This document shows, piece by piece, positions 25,643 to 35,360 of a stretch of DNA of 64,000 bases. This DNA comes from CBDAPX01 sp965198725 (lineage in GTDB: Bacteria; Pseudomonadota; Alphaproteobacteria; Rhodobacterales; Rhodobacteraceae): assembly GCA_965198725.1 (NCBI GenBank), contig CBDAPX010000002.1:124001-188000 (forward strand), in the 5' to 3' direction. A program made the translations under genes and the position numbers. Within the stretch, counting starts at the first letter, position 1; each line of letters begins with the position of its first letter. The notes under the pieces are model-generated. The model searched no databases. It saw nothing but the letters and a program-made list of their open reading frames with translations, and was not told the DNA's origin.

Positions 25643-26703
25643 TGCGGTTTACAGCTTTTCTTCTGCCCGTCGTCGTCGTGCTGGCTATTTTGGGTTTGTC
25701 TTCGATCTTTATCGTCGACGAACGCGAAAAGGCATTGGTCCTGCAATTTGGCCGGGTTGTTGCGGTTAAAGAAGAGCCGGGACTCGCGGTTAAGATCCCG
25801 GTTATTCAGGAAGTTGTCCGCTATGACGACCGTATCCTCAGCCGCGATGTTGACCCGCTTGAGGTCACGCCGCTGGATGATCGTCGTCTCGTCGTGGACG
25901 CCTTTGCCCGCTACCGGATTTCCGACGTGAACAAGTTCCGAGAGGCGACGGGTGCAGGCGGTGATCAGGCGATTCAGGTCGCGGGACGTCGTTTGGACTC
26001 GATCCTGCGATCCCAAACGCGGGAAATCCTTGGTTCGGTATCGTCCAACGACATCCTGAGCTCTGACCGGGCCGCGCTGATGCAGCGTATCCGCAATGGA
26101 GCCTATGATGATGCGCAAGAGCTTGGTCTTGAACTGATCGACGTGCGTCTGAAACGCACCGACCTTCCGGCCGAAAACCTTGACGCGACCTTTGAGCGGA
26201 TGCGGGCCGAGCGGGAAAGGGAAGCAACTGACGAACGCGCGCGTGGTAACGAAGCCGCCCAACGTGTTCGCGCGCAAGCTGACCGGACCGTGGTCGAACT
26301 GACGTCCGAAGCGGCACGGGAAGCCGAGATCATTCGCGGTGAATCAGATGCTGAACGGAACGCGATCTTTGCGCAGGCCTTTGGTCAGGACCCGGAGTTC
26401 TTTGAATTCTATCGGTCCTTGACGGCGTATCAGCGCGCGTTGCAAGGCGGTAACTCTTCGATGGTTCTGTCGCCGGACAGCGAGTTCTTCAACTATCTGA
26501 AGTCGCCAACCGCCGGTCGTGACACGACACCACCTTTGAATGCCGCCGCTGTCCAAGCGCAGCAGCAGGCTGACCTGGCGGCCGCGCAGCAAGCTCTGGA
26601 ACAAGGTGAAGCGGCCAGCGAAGCACAGGAAGAGGCCGAGACCAGCGTCAACAACCAAGACGCTAATGTCGCCGAGGATGCTGCCGAGGGCGTAAACGAT
26701 TGA
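25642..26703 (+). CDS. hflC: HflC, subunit of the FtsH-modulating HflKC complex
   Basis: This 353-residue SPFH-family protein has an N-terminal membrane span (about residues 5-24) and the typical IVDEREKALVLQFGRVV. The coiled helix contains EREREATDERARGNEAAQRV. The C-terminal 70 residues are Gln/Ala/Glu-rich and unusually long for HflC (about 290-330 is common). It overlaps hflK by one base and the DUF2065 gene by four. Confidence 0.95.
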   Translation: MRFTAFLLPVVVVLAILGLSSIFIVDEREKALVLQFGRVVAVKEEPGLAVKIPVIQEVVRYDDRILSRDVDPLEVTPLDDRRLVVDAFARYRISDVNKFREATGAGGDQAIQVAGRRLDSILRSQTREILGSVSSNDILSSDRAALMQRIRNGAYDDAQELGLELIDVRLKRTDLPAENLDATFERMRAEREREATDERARGNEAAQRVRAQADRTVVELTSEAAREAEIIRGESDAERNAIFAQAFGQDPEFFEFYRSLTAYQRALQGGNSSMVLSPDSEFFNYLKSPTAGRDTTPPLNAAAVQAQQQADLAAAQQALEQGEAASEAQEEAETSVNNQDANVAEDAAEGVND

Positions 26704-26903
26704 TCGCGACGATCCTTTTGGCACTCGGTTTGGTGTTTGTTGTAGAGGGGCTGGCATGGTTGCTGGCCCCTTCTTTTATTGAACGCATGCTGCAGGTCTT
26801 GCGCGCGCTCGACGAAAACCAACGCCGCAATATGGGGGCCTTGGCGGTGGTCAGCGGGCTTTTGCTGATCTGGGGCGCTTACCAGTTGGGCGGTTCGCTT
26901 TGA
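26700..26903 (+). CDS. DUF2065 family small membrane protein
   Basis: This 67-residue protein has two hydrophobic spans (about 3-22 and 47-64) separated by a short polar stretch (LDENQRRN). The start TTG at 26700 or ATC-adjacent codons overlap the end of hflC, so it is coupled to that gene. Small DUF2065 proteins follow hflC in many proteobacteria; the function is unknown. Confidence 0.8.
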   Translation: MIATILLALGLVFVVEGLAWLLAPSFIERMLQVLRALDENQRRNMGALAVVSGLLLIWGAYQLGGSL

Positions 26904-27053
26904 CCCGGCAAATGTGACAGCTAACTCACAGGCAATTGACAGAAGCTGAGCCGATGACACCTTTATTGTTGAAGTTCGGCAACACTACATGGGGTCAGGA
27001 TGAACGTGTTCGTCATGGACCCAAAAAAGAATAAGCTCGAATAGGAGATGAGG

Positions 27054-28529
27054 ATGCAGCCTCAGACACACTCACTGGCCCGCCGCGATTTCGCGATGAC
27101 CGCCCAATTGCGGGCACTGTGGATCGGCGCGCTGGCCTTGGCCTTTGTGGCTCTACAGGCATTGGCCGTACAGGCCCGCCCGGAAAGCCTGGCCCCGCTG
27201 GCCGAACAGGTCAACCCATCGGTGGTCAATATCACCACATCGCAAACCATCGAAGGCCGGACCGGACCCCAAGGCATCGTGCCCGAAGGCTCGCCCTTCG
27301 AAGACTTCTTCCGCGAATTTCAGGATCGCAACAACAACAATGGCGACCGCCCGCGCCGGTCTTCGGCACTGGGCTCGGGCTTTGTCATTTCCGAGGACGG
27401 CTATGTCGTGACCAACAATCACGTCATTGAAAGCGCCGACAGGATCCTGATCGAGTTCTTCGACGGAAAAGAACTGGAAGCGACCGTTGTTGGCACCGAT
27501 CCGAATACGGATATCGCCCTTCTGAAAGTGGACGCAGACGAAGCGTTGCCGTTTGTGAAATTCGGCAACAGCGACACAGCGCGCGTAGGCGACTGGGTGA
27601 TTGCCGTCGGCAACCCGCTGGGGCAGGGCTTTTCAGTCAGTGCAGGGATCGTTTCGGCCCGTAATCGCGCGCTGAGCGGCTCTTATGACGACTACATTCA
27701 GACAGACGCAGCGATCAACCGGGGTAACTCTGGCGGTCCGCTGTTCAATATGGATGGTGACGTTGTGGGCGTGAACACCGCGATCCTGTCGCCCAATGGC
27801 GGATCGATCGGCATCGGTTTCTCGATGGCCTCAAATGTGGTGACCAACGTTGTCGACCAATTGCGTGAATTTGGCGAAACCCGTCGCGGCTGGCTGGGCG
27901 TGCGTATTCAGGACGTGACCGACGATGTGGCCGAAGCCATTGGCCTTGAAAAAGTTGCCGGTGCTTTGATTGCGGACGTGCCGGATGGCCCGGCCAAGGA
28001 CGCAGGTCTTTTGGCAGGCGATGTGATCGTCACCTTTGACGGAGTCGACGTTGACGACACCCGTTCGTTGGTCCGTCAGGTTGGCAACACCACGGTGGGC
28101 AAGTCGGTCCGCGTGGTCGTGTTCCGCGAGGGTGGCACGCAGACAATCCTTGTGACACTGGGCCGCCGGGAAGAGGCCGAACGCTCGGTCCCTGCAGCGA
28201 TGGAACAGGAAGAAGGCGGTGTTGAAGAACAAAAGGAAGTTCTTGGGCTGACACTCAGCGTGCTGACGGACGAGGTGCGAGAGGAACTGGGTTTGGCTGC
28301 CGACATGGAGGGTCTGGCCGTGGTTGATGTCGACGAGACATCCGAAGCCTATGAAAAAGGGCTTCGTGCTGGTGACTTGATCACCGAGGCCGGTCAGCAG
28401 AAGGTGACAGATCTGGCCTCTTTCGACGATCGTATTTCAGACGCCGAAGAAGCGGGGCGTAAGTCTTTGCTTTTGCTGGTCCGTCGCGGTGGCGAACCGC
28501 GCTTTGTGGCCCTCAGCCTCGAAAGCTGA
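27054..28529 (+). CDS. degP: Do-family periplasmic serine endoprotease
   Basis: This 491-residue periplasmic protease/chaperone of the HtrA family has a signal peptide (cleaved near VQARP, about residue 37 of the precursor), a trypsin-like domain and two PDZ domains. The triad is His123 (TNNHVIE), Asp153 (NTDIALL) and Ser226 (GNSGGPL). I start at ATG 27054, six bases after AGGAG; the ATG at 27048 directly abuts that site and is less likely. It follows hflKC-DUF2065, another protein-quality-control unit, and is ended by a strong terminator. Confidence 0.95.
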   Translation: MQPQTHSLARRDFAMTAQLRALWIGALALAFVALQALAVQARPESLAPLAEQVNPSVVNITTSQTIEGRTGPQGIVPEGSPFEDFFREFQDRNNNNGDRPRRSSALGSGFVISEDGYVVTNNHVIESADRILIEFFDGKELEATVVGTDPNTDIALLKVDADEALPFVKFGNSDTARVGDWVIAVGNPLGQGFSVSAGIVSARNRALSGSYDDYIQTDAAINRGNSGGPLFNMDGDVVGVNTAILSPNGGSIGIGFSMASNVVTNVVDQLREFGETRRGWLGVRIQDVTDDVAEAIGLEKVAGALIADVPDGPAKDAGLLAGDVIVTFDGVDVDDTRSLVRQVGNTTVGKSVRVVVFREGGTQTILVTLGRREEAERSVPAAMEQEEGGVEEQKEVLGLTLSVLTDEVREELGLAADMEGLAVVDVDETSEAYEKGLRAGDLITEAGQQKVTDLASFDDRISDAEEAGRKSLLLLVRRGGEPRFVALSLES

Positions 28530-28547
28530 GAGGATCGTTCACAAATA

Positions 28548-28578
28548 AGACCCCCGCAGCATGCTGTGGGGGTCTTTT
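28548..28578 (+). terminator. Rho-independent terminator of degP
   Basis: AGACCCCCGCAG and CTGTGGGGGTCT pair around a short loop, followed by TTTTCTTT. The stem is GC-rich and 18 bases past the degP stop. This is the clearest terminator in the window. Confidence 0.9.
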
Positions 28579-28608
28579 CTTTAAAAGTTATTGTTCGAAA
28601 AAAGCTTC

Positions 28609-28764
28609 TTAAAATCTCAGGCCATGCTGCGCCACACGTGACTGTACGGTAGAAAAACTGGAATGGCCTTTGACAATCCATTCTACCACACGGCCAAGCG
28701 CGGAACCGTTTGCGGGGGCAGGGACCAAATGCGGTTGCGAAAGCGTTGTGTTAATCGGAGTCAT
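28609..28764 (-). CDS. Small hypothetical protein (51 residues)
   Basis: This short frame starts at ATG 28764 with AAGGA eight bases upstream and ends at TAA 28609. The product begins MTPINTTLSQPHLVPAP and continues with GSALGRVVEWIVKGHSSFSTV, giving a flexible N terminus and one probable helix. It sits between degP (convergent) and a Crp/Fnr-family gene (same strand, upstream). Ribosome site and sensible composition support it, but I recognise no family. Confidence 0.45.
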   Translation of the reverse strand: MTPINTTLSQPHLVPAPANGSALGRVVEWIVKGHSSFSTVQSRVAQHGLRF

Positions 28765-28861
28765 AGGTCTGATCCTTGGCTAAAATGATGTTCTTTGCTT
28801 TGAACATCTGCTTTATGCCAAGGCCTCAGATTCGGGTCTGTGATCTGGGTTACAGATTGTT

Positions 28862-29536
28862 TCAAGAATTGTTATGGTCCGCCAACGCGCGCAATGCTTG
28901 GCGGTCCAACAATGTCAAACCGCCACGCGACAGTTCGACAATATTCTGCTTTCGCCAGGAAGAGAGCGTTTTGGAAACTGCCTCGCGTGTGGCACCTACA
29001 AACTCGGCCAACTCCGATTGCGACAAAGCCAGGGTGCCCGGCTTTCCCGGTTTTTCCGGTGTCAGATACAGGATCTTGCGCGCCAGCCGGGTAGGCATTG
29101 GCAAAAACACTTGCTCATGCAATTGCTGGTTCATCCATCGCATACGGCGGCCGGCCAGCGCGATTAGGTCTATGGCTACCTCGGGCCGTTCACGCAGTGC
29201 ACGCAAAACATCTTGGTTGCGCACTTGCAAAAGACTGCTGGGTTCCGCAGCGTTCAGGGTGGCTGTGCGCGGCCCAGGATCAAATAACGCGATTTCGCCA
29301 AAAAGCGCGCCCGGACGCATCATGTCCAGTGACAGCTTGCGCCCTTCGCCCGACAGAACAGAAACCTCAACCCCGCCACTCATCACCGCATAAAGCGCGT
29401 CGAACTGATCTCCTTCGGAGAACAACACATCACCTTTGTCCAGAACGATCCGGCGGGCCAGCTCGCCCAACACTTCTTTCAACTCATCAGAGCTGTCGGC
29501 CAGAAAGCCTGTGGCAGGAAATACGGTTGGCGGCAT
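28862..29536 (-). CDS. Crp/Fnr family transcriptional regulator
   Basis: This 224-residue regulator has an N-terminal cyclic-nucleotide-binding-type domain (about residues 25-125, with PGALFGEIALFDPGPRTATLNA) and a C-terminal winged helix (about 160-215, LSQSELAEFVGATREAVSKTLSSW). It lacks the cysteine cluster needed for FNR-type oxygen sensing. The RTAT motif in the phosphate-binding cassette leaves cAMP or another nucleotide as a possible ligand. Targets are unknown; the nearest gene on its strand is the 51-residue frame downstream. Confidence 0.9.
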   Translation of the reverse strand: MPPTVFPATGFLADSSDELKEVLGELARRIVLDKGDVLFSEGDQFDALYAVMSGGVEVSVLSGEGRKLSLDMMRPGALFGEIALFDPGPRTATLNAAEPSSLLQVRNQDVLRALRERPEVAIDLIALAGRRMRWMNQQLHEQVFLPMPTRLARKILYLTPEKPGKPGTLALSQSELAEFVGATREAVSKTLSSWRKQNIVELSRGGLTLLDRQALRALADHNNS

Positions 29537-29610
29537 AGGACACCCGAGGGTTGTGGTACGCCCAAACTAAACGATCTGGTGTAGTTCTCAAGGGTCTGTG
29601 TGAAATCGTC

Positions 29611-30144
29611 TCAGCCGTCCTTGGGAAGGTTCACAACACTTAATCCCAGTTTGCGTGCGGCCTCAATCGTCAGGATGCTGGAATCGAACCCTTCGCCCGC
29701 TTGATATCTGCGCACAGCAGAACGCGTGCGCCCATCCATTGTACCCGTGACTGGGCCCGAATACATGCCGCGTACCTGCAAACTGCGTTGCAGGCTCGAA
29801 ACGAATTCAGGGGTGAAGGCGCCGCTGCACAGGGTCTCAAACCATGTTTCGCCGCGTTCCTTCACGATGTTCTGAATTGTTTTGGTTTCGTAGACGGCGG
29901 CTTGGGTGACGGTGCCGTCTGCTGCTGTTTGGGCGGGTTGCACAAGGACCTGTTCGATTATGGTTTCAATGACCGCAGGATCAACTTGTTTGGCCCAGCA
30001 GGTGCCAGGTGCCGCTCCCGGCGGGGCAATGGGATTAACCGGGGCAAAGCCGGGATCCGTTCGGGTTGGGGCATTTGTCGTGCTGCACCCAATCAGCACA
30101 ACGGCCAGAGCGGGGCCGGAAAATAAGCGCAATGTGCAGAACAT
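29611..30144 (-). CDS. Peptidoglycan-binding domain lipoprotein
   Basis: This 177-residue envelope protein has a signal peptide ending in the lipobox VLIGC (Cys about residue 20), a middle segment with EQVLVQPAQ, and a C-terminal peptidoglycan-binding domain type 1 (SLQRSLQVRGMYSGPVTGTM through RRYQAG). It is presumably anchored in the outer membrane facing the wall. It lies downstream of the DnaE2 remnant on the same strand with a gap of 59 bases. Confidence 0.82.
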   Translation of the reverse strand: MFCTLRLFSGPALAVVLIGCSTTNAPTRTDPGFAPVNPIAPPGAAPGTCWAKQVDPAVIETIIEQVLVQPAQTAADGTVTQAAVYETKTIQNIVKERGETWFETLCSGAFTPEFVSSLQRSLQVRGMYSGPVTGTMDGRTRSAVRRYQAGEGFDSSILTIEAARKLGLSVVNLPKDG

Positions 30145-30203
30145 GCTCGAGCCTCTTGAGGGCGTTTTGCGCAGGATACGTCAGTTTTGGGGGAAAGGCA
30201 AAA

Positions 30204-30572
30204 TCAGCCTTCATGTTGCGGCTGTACCAACAGATCGAGCATTGACGAGATATCCTCGATCTCTTCGGCCATAACATGGGTGACGTCATGCGCCCGCTGC
30301 AAACGTCCGGTGACCCGCAACAATCGCCCCGCAATCACGGCCCGGCGAAACCGTTCATACATACTGCGCCAGACGATCACGTTAACCACGCCCGTCTCAT
30401 CCTCCAGCGTGATGAAAATCACCCCCTTGGCCGTCCCGGGCCGTTGCCGCAGGATCACCAATCCGGCGACGACAATACGCGCGCCCTCTGGCGGTTCGGA
30501 AAGCCGGGCGGCCACCAAACAGGCCGGTGGTTTGGGCCACGTGTCTGTCATGCGAATTGGTTGGGCAAGCAT
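30204..30572 (-). pseudogene. Remnant of error-prone DNA polymerase DnaE2 (C-terminal OB fold), SOS-controlled
   Basis: The 122-residue frame matches only the last tenth of DnaE2 (about 1,000-1,100 residues): VAGLVILRQRPGTAKGVIFI, then LEDETGVVNVIVWRSMYERFRRAV and LLRVTGRLQRAHD. The polymerase, PHP and helix-hairpin domains are absent. Just upstream of the frame is a LexA-type box (30575-30589), normally found before the imuA-imuB-dnaE2 cassette. The simplest reading is a deletion joining the SOS promoter region to the dnaE2 3' end. The start may be ATG 30572 or 30551, neither with a clear ribosome site. It could still be expressed as a free OB-fold protein. Confidence 0.75.
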
Positions 30573-30574
30573 AA

Positions 30575-30589
30575 GAACAAATATAGAAC
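30575..30589 (-). promoter_or_regulatory. LexA-binding SOS box (GTTC-N7-GTTC)
   Basis: On the minus strand the sequence is GTTCTATATTTGTTC, an exact match to the alphaproteobacterial SOS operator of two GTTC half-sites seven bases apart. It ends three bases before the ATG at 30572. The gene it controls is now a DnaE2 C-terminal remnant. Confidence 0.8.
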
Positions 30590-30662
30590 AAAATGCGAAA
30601 TTGTCCACCTGCGGCAGGCAAGGTCGCAAAAGAGACTGGCAAGCCCCCACCGGCTTCACTAG

Positions 30663-31770
<1,108 letters not shown>

Positions 31771-31771
31771 G

Positions 31772-31834
31772 GCTTTTTTCTTGTGCAAAATACCCCGGGG
31801 GAGGCCCGGAACGGGCCGGGGGCAGCGCCCCCTC
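31772..31834 (+). repeat. Dispersed intergenic repeat, copy E (with GC-rich hairpin)
   Basis: It begins GCTTTTTTCTTGTGCAAAAT, then ACCCCGGGGG, followed by a GC-rich arm with GGGGGCAGCGCCCCC. It lies between the convergent VCBS-like and purD genes. On the minus strand the GC-rich hairpin precedes TATTTTG, so it could help terminate purD transcription. Confidence 0.75.
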
Positions 31835-31844
31835 TGCGCCGGTG

Positions 31845-33110
31845 TCAGGTGAGCGCACGCCATCCGATATCACGCCGGAAATACCCCTCGGGCCAGTCGA
31901 TCTGATCAATCATCGCATAGGCGCGCGCCTGTGCTGTTGCCAAATCATCGGCCCGCGCCGTGACGTTCAAAACCCGCCCGCCGGTCGCCGTCACGTCACC
32001 GTTTGCTGCGGTGGTGCCTGCGTGAAAACACATCTCATGGCTGGTCTCCGGCACCTCGTCGAGGCCGCGAATGACCGATCCTTTCTGGTAACTGCCCGGA
32101 TACCCTGCCGCCGCCATCACCACCGTGATGGCATGGTCATCGGCCCAATTGACCTGCGCCTCGGCCAGACGGCCCTCGGCCGCGGCATGCATCAGGTCCA
32201 TCGCCTGTGCGCCCAACCGCATCATCAGCACCTGGCATTCCGGATCCCCGAACCGCACGTTATACTCCACCAACCGCGCCACCCCGTCTTTGATCATAAG
32301 GCCCGCATAAAGCACCCCCTGGTACGGCGTGCCGCGCCGGGCCATTTCGGCCATGGTCGGTCGGATGATCTGGTCGAGCGCGGCCTGCGCAATCTCATCG
32401 CTCAAAACCGGCGCCGGCGAATAGGCCCCCATGCCGCCGGTGTTTAACCCAGTGTCACCTTCGCCAATCCGCTTGTGATCCTGCGCCGTCCCGATCGGCA
32501 ACACCGTCTCCCCATCACAAAGCACAAAGAAGGACGCTTCTTCTCCCTCCATGAACTCCTCAATCACGACCTCAGCCCCCGCAGCGCCAAAGCTGCCCCC
32601 GAACATGTCGTCAATGGCGTCCAGCGCAGTCGCCTCGTCCATCGCCACGATCACGCCTTTGCCCGCGGCCAAACCGACCGCCTTGACCACGATGGGTGCG
32701 CCTTGGGCCCGGATATAGTCTTTGGCCGGACCGGCTTCGGTAAACCGGGCATAGGCCGCCGTCGGGGCATGAGCGGCATCACAAATTTCCTTGGTAAAGC
32801 TCTTGGAGGCTTCCAGGCGTGCTGCGGCGGCCGATGGGCCGAACACCAGGATACCCGCCTCGCGCAACCGGTCGGCAACCCCCGCGGCCAAGGGCGCTTC
32901 GGGCCCCACGATCACGAAGTCAATCGCTTCGGCTTCGACAAAACGGACCACCGCGCCACCATCCTCGATATCAAGTGCCGCACAGGTCGCGATCTGCGCA
33001 ATTCCGGCATTGCCGGGCGCCACGATCAGCTTGTCACATTTCGGGTTCTGCATCACCGCCCAGGCCAAACTGTGTTCGCGCCCGCCGCCGCCGAGGATGA
33101 GGATGTTCAT
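31845..33110 (-). CDS. purD: Phosphoribosylamine-glycine ligase
   Basis: This 421-residue ATP-grasp enzyme carries out the second step of purine synthesis (phosphoribosylamine plus glycine to GAR). It begins MNILILGGGGREHSLAWA and shows PIVVKAVGLAAGKGVIVAM, the EEFMEGEEASFFVL segment and VEYNVRFGDPECQ. Divergent from xseA, with 77 bases between the assigned starts. Confidence 0.97.
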   Translation of the reverse strand: MNILILGGGGREHSLAWAVMQNPKCDKLIVAPGNAGIAQIATCAALDIEDGGAVVRFVEAEAIDFVIVGPEAPLAAGVADRLREAGILVFGPSAAAARLEASKSFTKEICDAAHAPTAAYARFTEAGPAKDYIRAQGAPIVVKAVGLAAGKGVIVAMDEATALDAIDDMFGGSFGAAGAEVVIEEFMEGEEASFFVLCDGETVLPIGTAQDHKRIGEGDTGLNTGGMGAYSPAPVLSDEIAQAALDQIIRPTMAEMARRGTPYQGVLYAGLMIKDGVARLVEYNVRFGDPECQVLMMRLGAQAMDLMHAAAEGRLAEAQVNWADDHAITVVMAAAGYPGSYQKGSVIRGLDEVPETSHEMCFHAGTTAANGDVTATGGRVLNVTARADDLATAQARAYAMIDQIDWPEGYFRRDIGWRALT

Positions 33111-33187
33111 GGTGATTTCCCTGCTTGGAACTGCCTGACCCGCGTTCTAAGCTTGCCGAACCGGATGTACAAGAAAGCGCCGCACAG

Positions 33188-34669
33188 ATGGACTTGATCG
33201 ACCTGCCCGAAGACGGCCAAAACGCCCCCGAATTCACCGTCAGCGAGCTTTCCGGCGCGGTGAAACGCGTTGTCGAAGGCGAATTCTCCCATGTCCGCGT
33301 CAAGGGAGAGGTTGGCCGCGTCAGCCGCCCGCGCTCGGGCCATGTCTATCTCGACCTCAAGGATGATCGGGCTGTTCTTGCAGGTGTCATGTGGAAGGGC
33401 GTCGCATCACGCCTCACCACCCAACCCGAGGAAGGGATGGAAGTGGTCGCAACCGGTCGGCTGACCACGTTTCCGGGTCAGTCGCGGTACCAGATCATCA
33501 TCGATGACATGAAACCGGCCGGCATGGGCGCGCTGATGGCGCTCCTAGAAAAACGCAAGGCCCAACTGGCCGCCGAAGGGCTCTTTGCCGAGGCGCGCAA
33601 AGCACCATTGCCCTATTTGCCAGAGGTCATTGGCGTCGTGACATCGCCCTCCGGCGCGGTGATCCGGGATATCCTGCACCGTTTGCGCGACCGGTTCCCG
33701 CGCAAGGTGCTGATCTGGCCGGTTGCAGTACAAGGCGAGAAATGCGCCCCCGAAGTGACCCGCGCCATCGAAGGCTTTAACGCGCTGACACCCGGCGGGG
33801 CGCTGCCGCGTCCGGATCTTTTGATTGTGGCCCGGGGTGGCGGTTCGGTCGAAGACCTCTGGGGCTTTAACGAAGAAAGCGTCGTGCGGGCCGCCGCAAA
33901 CAGCAAGATCCCACTGATCTCTGCCGTGGGTCACGAAACCGATACCACGCTCATCGACTACGCCTCGGACCGCCGCGCACCGACACCCACCGCCGCGGCA
34001 GAGCTGGCCGTACCGGTGCGCGTTGATCTTTTGGGATGGCTTGAAAGCCAGGGCGCGCGCATGACGCGCGCGGCGGCCAGCGCCATCACCCAGCGCCAGC
34101 AACGCCTGACCGATCTCTCCCGGGCCTTGCCGCGCCATGACACGCTGCTCGATGCGCCGCGCCAACGCCTTGATCAAGCGTCTGAACGGCTGCCCCGCGC
34201 CTTGATGCAGGGTGTTCAGGTCCGCCGCCTTGCCGTGGCAGAATTAACCGGCAGCTTGCATCCCATCACCCTGCGCCGCATGGCCCAAACGCAGCGAGAC
34301 CGGTTGGACCGCACCACGGCGCGGTTGGACCCGGACCGCCTCGCCGACCGCGTGCAGCAGGCACGCGAGGCTTATGTCGGCCTCAGCCGCCGCCTCTCGC
34401 GGGCCGGAACCACGCATATCGACCGGCTCAAACGCCAGATCGACGCCACCGACCGCATGCGTGAAACCCTCAGCTACAAGGCCACGCTGGAGCGCGGCTA
34501 TGCCGTAGTGCGGGGGGACGGGGCGGTTGTGACCACAAAGTCAGAAGCGTCTGCTGCCCATCAGCTTTCCATCGAATTCGCCGATGGCAGCTTGGACATC
34601 GGCGCAAAACCGGCGTCGAAATCAAAACGAACCAGCAAGGACACACCGGAACAAGGCAGCCTTTTCTGA
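33188..34669 (+). CDS. xseA: Exodeoxyribonuclease VII large subunit
   Basis: This catalytic large subunit of exonuclease VII degrades single-stranded DNA. The 493-residue protein has the N-terminal OB fold (FTVSELSGAVKRVVEGEFSHVRVKGEV), the catalytic-domain segments VTSPSGAVIRDILHRLRDRFPR and LIVARGGGSVEDLWGFNEE, and a long coiled-coil C-terminal half. I start at ATG 33188 (MDLIDLPED); a TTG at 33125 would add 21 residues of unconserved sequence. xseB is not in the window. Confidence 0.95.
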   Translation: MDLIDLPEDGQNAPEFTVSELSGAVKRVVEGEFSHVRVKGEVGRVSRPRSGHVYLDLKDDRAVLAGVMWKGVASRLTTQPEEGMEVVATGRLTTFPGQSRYQIIIDDMKPAGMGALMALLEKRKAQLAAEGLFAEARKAPLPYLPEVIGVVTSPSGAVIRDILHRLRDRFPRKVLIWPVAVQGEKCAPEVTRAIEGFNALTPGGALPRPDLLIVARGGGSVEDLWGFNEESVVRAAANSKIPLISAVGHETDTTLIDYASDRRAPTPTAAAELAVPVRVDLLGWLESQGARMTRAAASAITQRQQRLTDLSRALPRHDTLLDAPRQRLDQASERLPRALMQGVQVRRLAVAELTGSLHPITLRRMAQTQRDRLDRTTARLDPDRLADRVQQAREAYVGLSRRLSRAGTTHIDRLKRQIDATDRMRETLSYKATLERGYAVVRGDGAVVTTKSEASAAHQLSIEFADGSLDIGAKPASKSKRTSKDTPEQGSLF

Positions 34670-34695
34670 CGTCTCAGTTTCTTACAACTGATCAG

Positions 34696-34723
34696 GCTTC
34701 TTTCTTGTCAAAAATACCCAAAT
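34696..34723 (+). repeat. Dispersed intergenic repeat, copy B (short, degenerate)
   Basis: It is identical to copy A (994-1021) over 28 bases and lacks the GC-rich arm. It lies between the convergent xseA and the exported hypothetical gene at 34736-35131. Confidence 0.75.
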
Positions 34724-34735
34724 CTGACGACAGCC

Positions 34736-35131
34736 TCAGACGCCAACATCGGGCCCATAGCACAGCATTTCCTCACCGATATCCTCTGCCTCATAAATCT
34801 CGGTGGCCTGCGGGTTGTTTTCGAACCGGGCAATCAGGCCAGAGGAGCCATCAAAAAAAGTCCAGCATTGCGGGTCAATCCGGTCTTCGTACAAAAAACA
34901 GATCATCCCGTTTTCCTCGTACCATGACCCATTTTTGCACTGACCATCCAAAAAGGACCAGACAACGCGCCGGTTATCCAGATACCGCTCGACACCATAG
35001 GCAAGCCCGTTCTGACCGTAAAACAGCGTTTTTCCCCGGGTATATCGGTCAAACGCATCAGCAGAGAGCGGGGTTTCCGCCCAAATCGGGGAAGCCAGTA
35101 AGCCCAAGAGAATCAACAACGATCTGAACAT
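34736..35131 (-). CDS. Exported protein of unknown function
   Basis: This 131-residue protein has a signal peptide (MFRSLLILLGLLASPIWA) and a mature part with paired aromatic and cysteine residues (GQCKNGSWYEENGMICFLYE, then DPQCWTFF and EMLCYGP), suggesting periplasmic disulfides. I start at ATG 35131; an upstream start would place a polar stretch before the signal. No family recognised. Confidence 0.75.
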   Translation of the reverse strand: MFRSLLILLGLLASPIWAETPLSADAFDRYTRGKTLFYGQNGLAYGVERYLDNRRVVWSFLDGQCKNGSWYEENGMICFLYEDRIDPQCWTFFDGSSGLIARFENNPQATEIYEAEDIGEEMLCYGPDVGV

Positions 35132-35360
35132 GCGGATATGATGCCAGATGGTCAGGGCACTGGCCATCGGGCCAATGCACCGCACACTCTATTGTGCGCA
35201 CCCGGCGACCCCGGTTCGCAACGCGATGCCAATGCGCGCCGCCGCGGCGCATATCGGAACGCGCACAAACGCAAAGCCGCGTCGATCTGTCGTTTTTGAT
35301 CCGTCCCGAAGTGGTCGCGCGTGTATAACGGCCCTTAGCTAAACAAAGGTTAAGCGAACG

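Noticed and set aside
26904..27053. Heat-shock sigma factor promoter before degP
   Set aside because: TTGAAG and CTACAT are present but only 10 bases apart, too close for an RpoH promoter; the TTGACA nearby lacks a good -10 box.
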